The notes beneath the pieces were generated by a model. That model saw only the letters and a program-made list of their open reading frames with translations. It did not search any database and was not told where the DNA came from. DNA of 64,000 nt. Origin: Apostichopus japonicus. Lineage: Eukaryota; Echinodermata; Holothuroidea; Aspidochirotida; Stichopodidae. Shown here piece by piece: positions 58,401 through 64,000 of this stretch. Location of the stretch: positions 24,911,841 to 24,975,840 of the forward strand of contig NC_092575.1 of the NCBI RefSeq assembly GCF_037975245.1, written 5' to 3'. Made by a program: the position numbers and the translations under genes. How positions within the stretch are numbered: position 1 is the first letter of the stretch; every line of letters begins with the position of its first letter.

Positions 58401-59988
58401 AGGGTGGTTTCGGTTTAGACAGTTGCTTATATTTTACCAACAACACCCTACCCCAACCGTATCGGGTAAATGAACGGTTTCTTTGCACTGGATAAAGCAA
58501 GAAGCACTTTTATCTTAATTCAGCTCTATACACATATATAAAAATCTTACAGAAGTGACAGTTTCAATACTGAAAAATGAAACAACAAGACAAAAAAAGG
58601 GTATTTTTTTGTACAGGTGAGAAAGTTTATGCTGTCGTATAAATAGAGAGAAAACTTACCACAAGTTCTGCTGCTTTATTGAACTATACGAAAAGCAATG
58701 TTCAAGTCACTGCGTCAAAAGCTGATCTGAAGCATCAATTGAAATGTTGGATGTGTTTTATCTTATTTTTGATGGACAGAATAATTGGAAAGATCAACAA
58801 CGCATTGTATTCGTTATGCTGATTAAATTATATATTTTCAATTTGAGGTAACACTTAATTATGTAAGCATATATACATTATATATCACATAAAGTGTTTG
58901 CCTTCTGTTACGAATATATGATTTTTAATTTATTCATTGATAATATAAAAATGAAACTAAAGTGCTTTATAATCACTACGATCGAATGATTTAATTAACC
59001 CTGTATTTTATTGCTCGCTGCGCTAACATGATGTCCAATTTAATATATGCATATTCACTATGCATCACGTAATAATGAAATCTAAATAATATAATGGTTC
59101 CAATGTTGACTCAAAGATTTAGATTATCGCTGTAACATGATCTTATAGAAAAATATATATGTAATTCTAGTGAACTGTTTATAATCAAGTCTCAATTCCA
59201 ACCTACCACGCATGCGCAGTGACAATTCGACTCACCAGGGTGGACATACTTTGAGTGGAAGTTAGGAGGTTGCAGAGTGGCCAAAATTATACACAAACAT
59301 TTCTTTTCACTCGATATTTCAATGCGGGTGGACTAGCACCTAGGTTCATATTCGTCGTTTGATCAGCGCAACCCCCACACATTACCATAGGCCATACCTT
59401 CCATTGGATAATCAACAGTTGGATGACTCGGAGTTCGAGTTGAATATAGACAATGCGATAGAGTTGCAACTTCCTCTATAACTGTAAGATAATATTACTG
59501 TGATCAATGAGATCCTGTAGCCATCATATAAAAAGTTCTATTTATCCTTTTTCTCTTCTTCTTCTTTTTTCACCCTTCCGTTTTACATTCAAATCTTTTT
59601 TCCATGTTTTGTTAGCGAGAGCCTAGTGGAAGATAAACTACGGCTTATTAACTTCAGGGTTTAAATTATCGCTGTTATTATGGTCTTACTATTATAAAAG
59701 ATATATATATATATATATATATAATTCTAATGAACTGTCTATATTCAAGTCTAAAAATTCCAGGCTAGCACGCATGCGCAATGACAATTTGAATATTCAA
59801 TGTGGACGTACTTTGAGTGAAAGTTAGGAAATTCAATGAATGTTGCAGATTGGCCAAAATTTTACAAACATTTCTTTGCACTCGATATCATAATGCGAAT
59901 GGACAAGTGTTCATAACCGTAAGTGAATTCTTATTGATGTTAGAAATCATTATTATATTAGTTTTCTCACTATTCCGAAATGTTACAG

Positions 59989-60071
59989 GAAGAATATAAG
60001 CCTCAGGTCTGGAACAGTGAAGGTTGGTATCGTCAGCATAAGGAAATAATAGAAACCCTCGGAACCTATCG
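59989..60071 (+). other. Exon-like block of unknown origin, unit 2
   Basis: This is the counterpart of 23,876-23,958, reading EEYKPQVWNSEGWYRQHKEI then IETLGTYR after TGTTACAG. The frame runs on for about 50 more codons of low-complexity Pro/His sequence that is not conserved in unit 1. Confidence 0.25.
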
Positions 60072-60504
60072 ATCTTTTTTTAGATTGCTGCCACAAGGAA
60101 GTCCTTCACCAGTCCATCACAAACCCATATTCTCACCCCCACCCCCACACTTTCCTCACCACGCTCACCTGGGTTCATTCCTCTCCCTCAGGATAGTACA
60201 TAAAAACAGTCGCACGATTAAGCAATGTATTGCCTAGAAATAATCAAGTTATTCATGAAATGCGCAAAACTCAGTCTTTATTGTTAACAAACATAAGATC
60301 AACAGGCCAGGTGTGTGAGTAATTATCATAGTTGTAATGCACCTGCGCGGAACTAAAGTACAATGCCTCTCTAGTAATACCAATCCTTTGATATCATTTG
60401 ATTTACAAATGAGAAAGGGACTATATAGCAACACCATAATTACTAGATGTATAGTCAGATGGGCTGAAATGGTCACAACACCACAATTGAATCATATCCT
60501 ATTA

Positions 60505-60744
60505 CAGTGGCGTAGGAAGGTACTTTTGAGTGGGGGACAGCCTGGGGAGGGGTCTAAGGGGAGGGGGTGCCCCCTCCCTTTTGATTTTTTTTTGCATTTC
60601 CAGGTGGCCTCAGATGCAATTTGGTGCAATATAGCACACTTCAACACTCCATTTTGTAAAGAATTTTGCATTTTCACCTGGCCTTAGATGCAATTTGGTG
60701 CTCCAAATGAGATTTTTTTCAGCCACCCGGTTCCTACGCCCTTG
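60505..60744. mobile_element. hAT-like MITE private to unit 2
   Basis: The 240-bp element starts CAGTGGCGTAGGAAGG and ends GGTTCCTACGCCCTTG, which pair as terminal inverted repeats. It is flanked by a perfect 8-bp duplication TCCTATTA (60,497-60,504 and 60,745-60,752). The matching site in unit 1 (about 24,398) has no insertion. A short motif, GATGCAATTTGGTGC, occurs twice inside. The perfect duplication and absence from unit 1 point to a post-duplication insertion. Confidence 0.85.
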
Positions 60745-61927
60745 TCCTATTAGCAATTTTGGAACGCTGAAGTCAGTCTTTCATGCAGCGTGTCTTTATA
60801 TTTAAAGTAAAGCGTAAGTAACTTGTGGATTTGAATAATGCATAAGACATCAAGTAGTGGATTTGCTCGGTGTTTAGATTGCTATTTACACACATGTAGA
60901 ATGAAATACTGTATGACAATATAATTTTTTCCTAAAAAATATAGTTTAATCTATTTTGATTATCAGTTTATAAGTGAGAATAATCGATAAGGTAATATTC
61001 CAACGTATAAGAAATTTACATTATTAAAAAGTAAATTAACATTATATACGAATTAGCATAATAAATTGAAGCAAACTTTTTATGTCCACTTAAAACAGTT
61101 AATAAAAATTAAAGTTTTAATTTTTTTATTCGTTTTGAGATTTTTTCTTCTTAATAAGAACATTTATTAATTCAAGTTTTAGCCATAGCATGACAGCTGT
61201 TTAAAAAAAAAAGATAATTTAATATAAATGTATGCGATAAATTTCCATACAATTTTACAGGCATTTTCACATCTCGGTCATTAAATCAGTATCTCTCCTT
61301 ACTTTCTCTTCTTTAATGCATATTTAGTCATAAATACTTCACATCATTGCTGTCACGTATTTGAACTTAATGAATAACGTTATGGACATATTGGCAATAA
61401 TAAAATGAATACGACAAATAAATAAAGCAATTTCATGTTATTAGTAGGGTATATCGTAAATAGACCGCTGGGTTGGTAAGGATGACTAATCGATATGCCG
61501 TTGCTGACAAGTGAATCAAACTGAATTAATCGCTCTGTGAAATTGAAATCGATTCCGGATAGCAAATTCTAAGACGGTGTTTTGATTTAATCAATTTTTG
61601 TAGCAGATGGAACGCAGACGGTTTGGCAAACCCTTGGAACAAACACGCCCATAACACAGTCACATACTTCTTATGAGGACATGGTGGTTCTTTTCAAATG
61701 ACGTCTGAGGACTTTTTTCAAGTACTCAGTCGGAGTATACAAAAAATAATAACAATAATGATCATAATAATAATAATGCACACACTACTTTAAAAGGTAT
61801 TATTCGGAATTCTACTGCTCTGTCTAAGCTCCTTCCCTTATATATCCCCTGCCGTCTTGCGTAAATAGGTAAAACCATTTAACTAAGTGTTTGCTGAAAT
61901 CTTCTTGTTTTGTTTATCTATTTACAG

Positions 61928-62112
61928 GGAAGAACTGGCAGCAAAATTACAAGCGTACAACAGCATCGTTGAGTTTCGCAATTCCAACATCAAATGCAAC
62001 GAAAGCTCACCTTTCCACACTATTAATGGAGAATGTAATAACTTAATGAATCCTGCCCTTGGCCGTTCCAACACGCCTTTTATCCGAATGATAAAATCAA
62101 ACTACGCCGATG
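61928..62112 (+). pseudogene. Orphan inverted peroxidase exon 3, unit 2
   Basis: This is the counterpart of 25,585-25,769. It keeps the TTTACAG acceptor and an open frame, but has about seven base differences from the unit 1 gene exon (for example IVEFRNS, SPFHTING, IRMIKSNYADG). No following peroxidase exon 4 was found on the plus strand before the window end. Confidence 0.87.
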
Positions 62113-62451
62113 GTTCCATAGTTTCTTCCTTCCGTGGTTTCATGTACAGAAGCACATTGCTGCCACTTTTTAAAGATATTTTCCCCCAAAAAAGGGAACA
62201 AGATATATTTTCGTCATGGCAGCTATATCCTTCCGTAGATATTAGCTCGTTTCTTTTTTTGATATAGAAGTTCAAACATGACAATCACGCTCCAGAAATG
62301 AAGAAGCAAAAACATAAATATGTCCTTAGTTCTGTAAACGACAAGCATTGACTGTGTTATTGGACTGACCGGTCCGTGATCAACGAGTTTATGTCCTCCA
62401 GCTCTTAAAAACGGTTAGCAAAATATTCCGCTATCAATGTTTTAATTATTT

Positions 62452-62845
62452 TTAACACACAAAACGCATGTTGTACATGAGTTGTGCTTCATGGCACAAC
62501 GTTTTGAGGTCAAAGACCGGTGTCAAACCCGGTCCCAGTTGGGCCATAATTCCCCTTATATTTGCACTTTCAAATTCGAACCGCTGTCTGACAGTTATGT
62601 GCCTCGCGAAGTGCCACCACTCTCTCATCGTCCCTGCAAACGCTTCCAAAAATTTTGCAAAATCTTCCTTGAAGGTTGCTGTACATGGTCAGGGCAGGGA
62701 GTAGCAGATCTCTTGCTAGCCACATTTCCTAAGTTCAATCTCTTGGTTCACTTTCTCTACAGCGTCATTAATGGCATCAATTTGCTCGTAATGTTTGTTC
62801 CATCCCGGAATTGACCAGAATGAGACCGTTCTTTCCCGCTATCAT
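62452..62845 (-). pseudogene. Unidentified coding-like block, unit 2
   Basis: One minus-strand frame reads through SFWSIPGWNKHYEQIDAIND, AVEKVNQEIELRKCG, a stop, then a stretch with a second stop, FKEDFAKFLEAFAGTMREWW, HFARHITVRQRFEFE and LGPGLTPVFDLKTLCHEAQ. Only two stops interrupt about 130 codons. It could be a decayed transposon protein or host gene fragment; I cannot assign it. Confidence 0.42.
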
Positions 62846-62973
62846 CGGTTGGCATATTTGATCGCCCTCATCTTGGTACTCCCTGATACATAAATACGTG
62901 TTTTGCTTGAAGTTTCGAATTACGAGGTAATACTTCCCATTCTGGGGGAAAGAAGATATCGTCGGCTTTATTA

Positions 62974-63007
<34 letters not shown>

Positions 63008-63010
<3 letters not shown>

Positions 63011-63157
63011 GAAAACCAGAGAAATAAGATATGACTCATAATTGTCGAATGACTGCCAAGTATTGCTGACGAAGGGACCGAAAATTCCAATATATTTTCT
63101 AAAAATTACTCCTTATTTGTCAATTATGAGTCATATCTTATTTCTCTGGTTTTCTCT
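63008..63157. mobile_element. MITE-like inverted repeat, copy 1 of a tandem pair
   Basis: Perfect 37-bp inverted arms (AGAGAAAACCAGAGAAATAA... at 63,008-63,044 and its reverse complement at 63,121-63,157) enclose a 76-bp centre. The element is bordered by TTA/TAA and set in TA repeats, as expected for a TA-targeting (mariner-like) MITE. It has no coding capacity. Confidence 0.75.
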
Positions 63158-63194
63158 AATAATATTTTCTTTTGGAGTAAACGTGGATTTTCGT

Positions 63195-63495
<301 letters not shown>

Positions 63496-63532
63496 AATAA
63501 TATTTTCTTTTGGAGTAAACGTGGATTTTCGT

Positions 63533-64000
<468 letters not shown>

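Larger units (their letters stand above)
36561..62960. repeat. Tandem duplication unit 2
   Basis: This is the second head-to-tail copy of unit 1. The peroxidase part is nearly identical to unit 1, while the part right of about 58,500 is visibly more diverged. It lacks the 3-kb segment found at 26,745-29,762 in unit 1 and has a private hAT MITE at 60,505-60,744. Homology ends just before the TA repeats at 62,975. A true tandem duplication is the simple reading. Two haplotypes wrongly joined in assembly is the main alternative. Confidence 0.93.

Overview
The window is nuclear DNA from an animal: protein-coding exons are split by GT-AG introns, the base composition is AT-rich, TA microsatellites are long, and the sequence is dense in retrotransposon and DNA-transposon debris. 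The CR1 element with an SGNH-esterase ORF1, the Penelope relic and the secreted haem peroxidase fit a marine invertebrate, possibly an echinoderm or another invertebrate deuterostome. The species cannot be fixed from the sequence.

The main structure is a head-to-tail tandem duplication. Unit 1 starts at or before base 1 and unit 2 starts at about 36,561. Unit 2 can be followed to about 62,960, collinear with unit 1 to about 30,000. Each unit carries one animal haem peroxidase gene on the minus strand (CDS exons 18,888 down to 2,604 and 55,405 down to 39,183). I reconstructed 11 coding exons per gene with matching splice sites and reading phase, giving about 684 codons with the full catalytic set. 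The two predicted proteins differ at only two positions that I found (R/K in exon 3, V/E in exon 11). I see no expression evidence, and the true 5' exon is uncertain.

Intron 5 of each peroxidase gene holds the same plus-strand CR1 retrotransposon (9,503-13,897 and 50,022 down from 50,416 in register with it; unit 2 copy 46,023-50,416). It has two tandem 5' monomers, an intact SGNH-domain ORF1 and a decayed endonuclease/reverse transcriptase ORF2. Introns also hold tRNA-derived SINE-like pairs, a hAT-like MITE and TA repeats. Shared insertions predate the duplication; a 240-bp hAT MITE at 60,505 is private to unit 2.

Upstream of each gene the units are more diverged. This stretch holds direct repeats, an inverted duplicate of peroxidase exon 3 with flanking introns (25,130-26,049; exon also at 61,928-62,112) and a decayed unidentified coding block. 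Unit 1 also has a private 3-kb segment with a Ty3/gypsy RNase H relic. Between the units (30,060-36,560) lie a Penelope-like relic split by an L2/CR1-group LINE fragment, a hAT element with a nested MITE, a tRNA-like sequence and an inverted piece of peroxidase intron 1. The right end (62,975-63,731) is TA repeats around two copies of a perfect 37-bp-arm inverted repeat.
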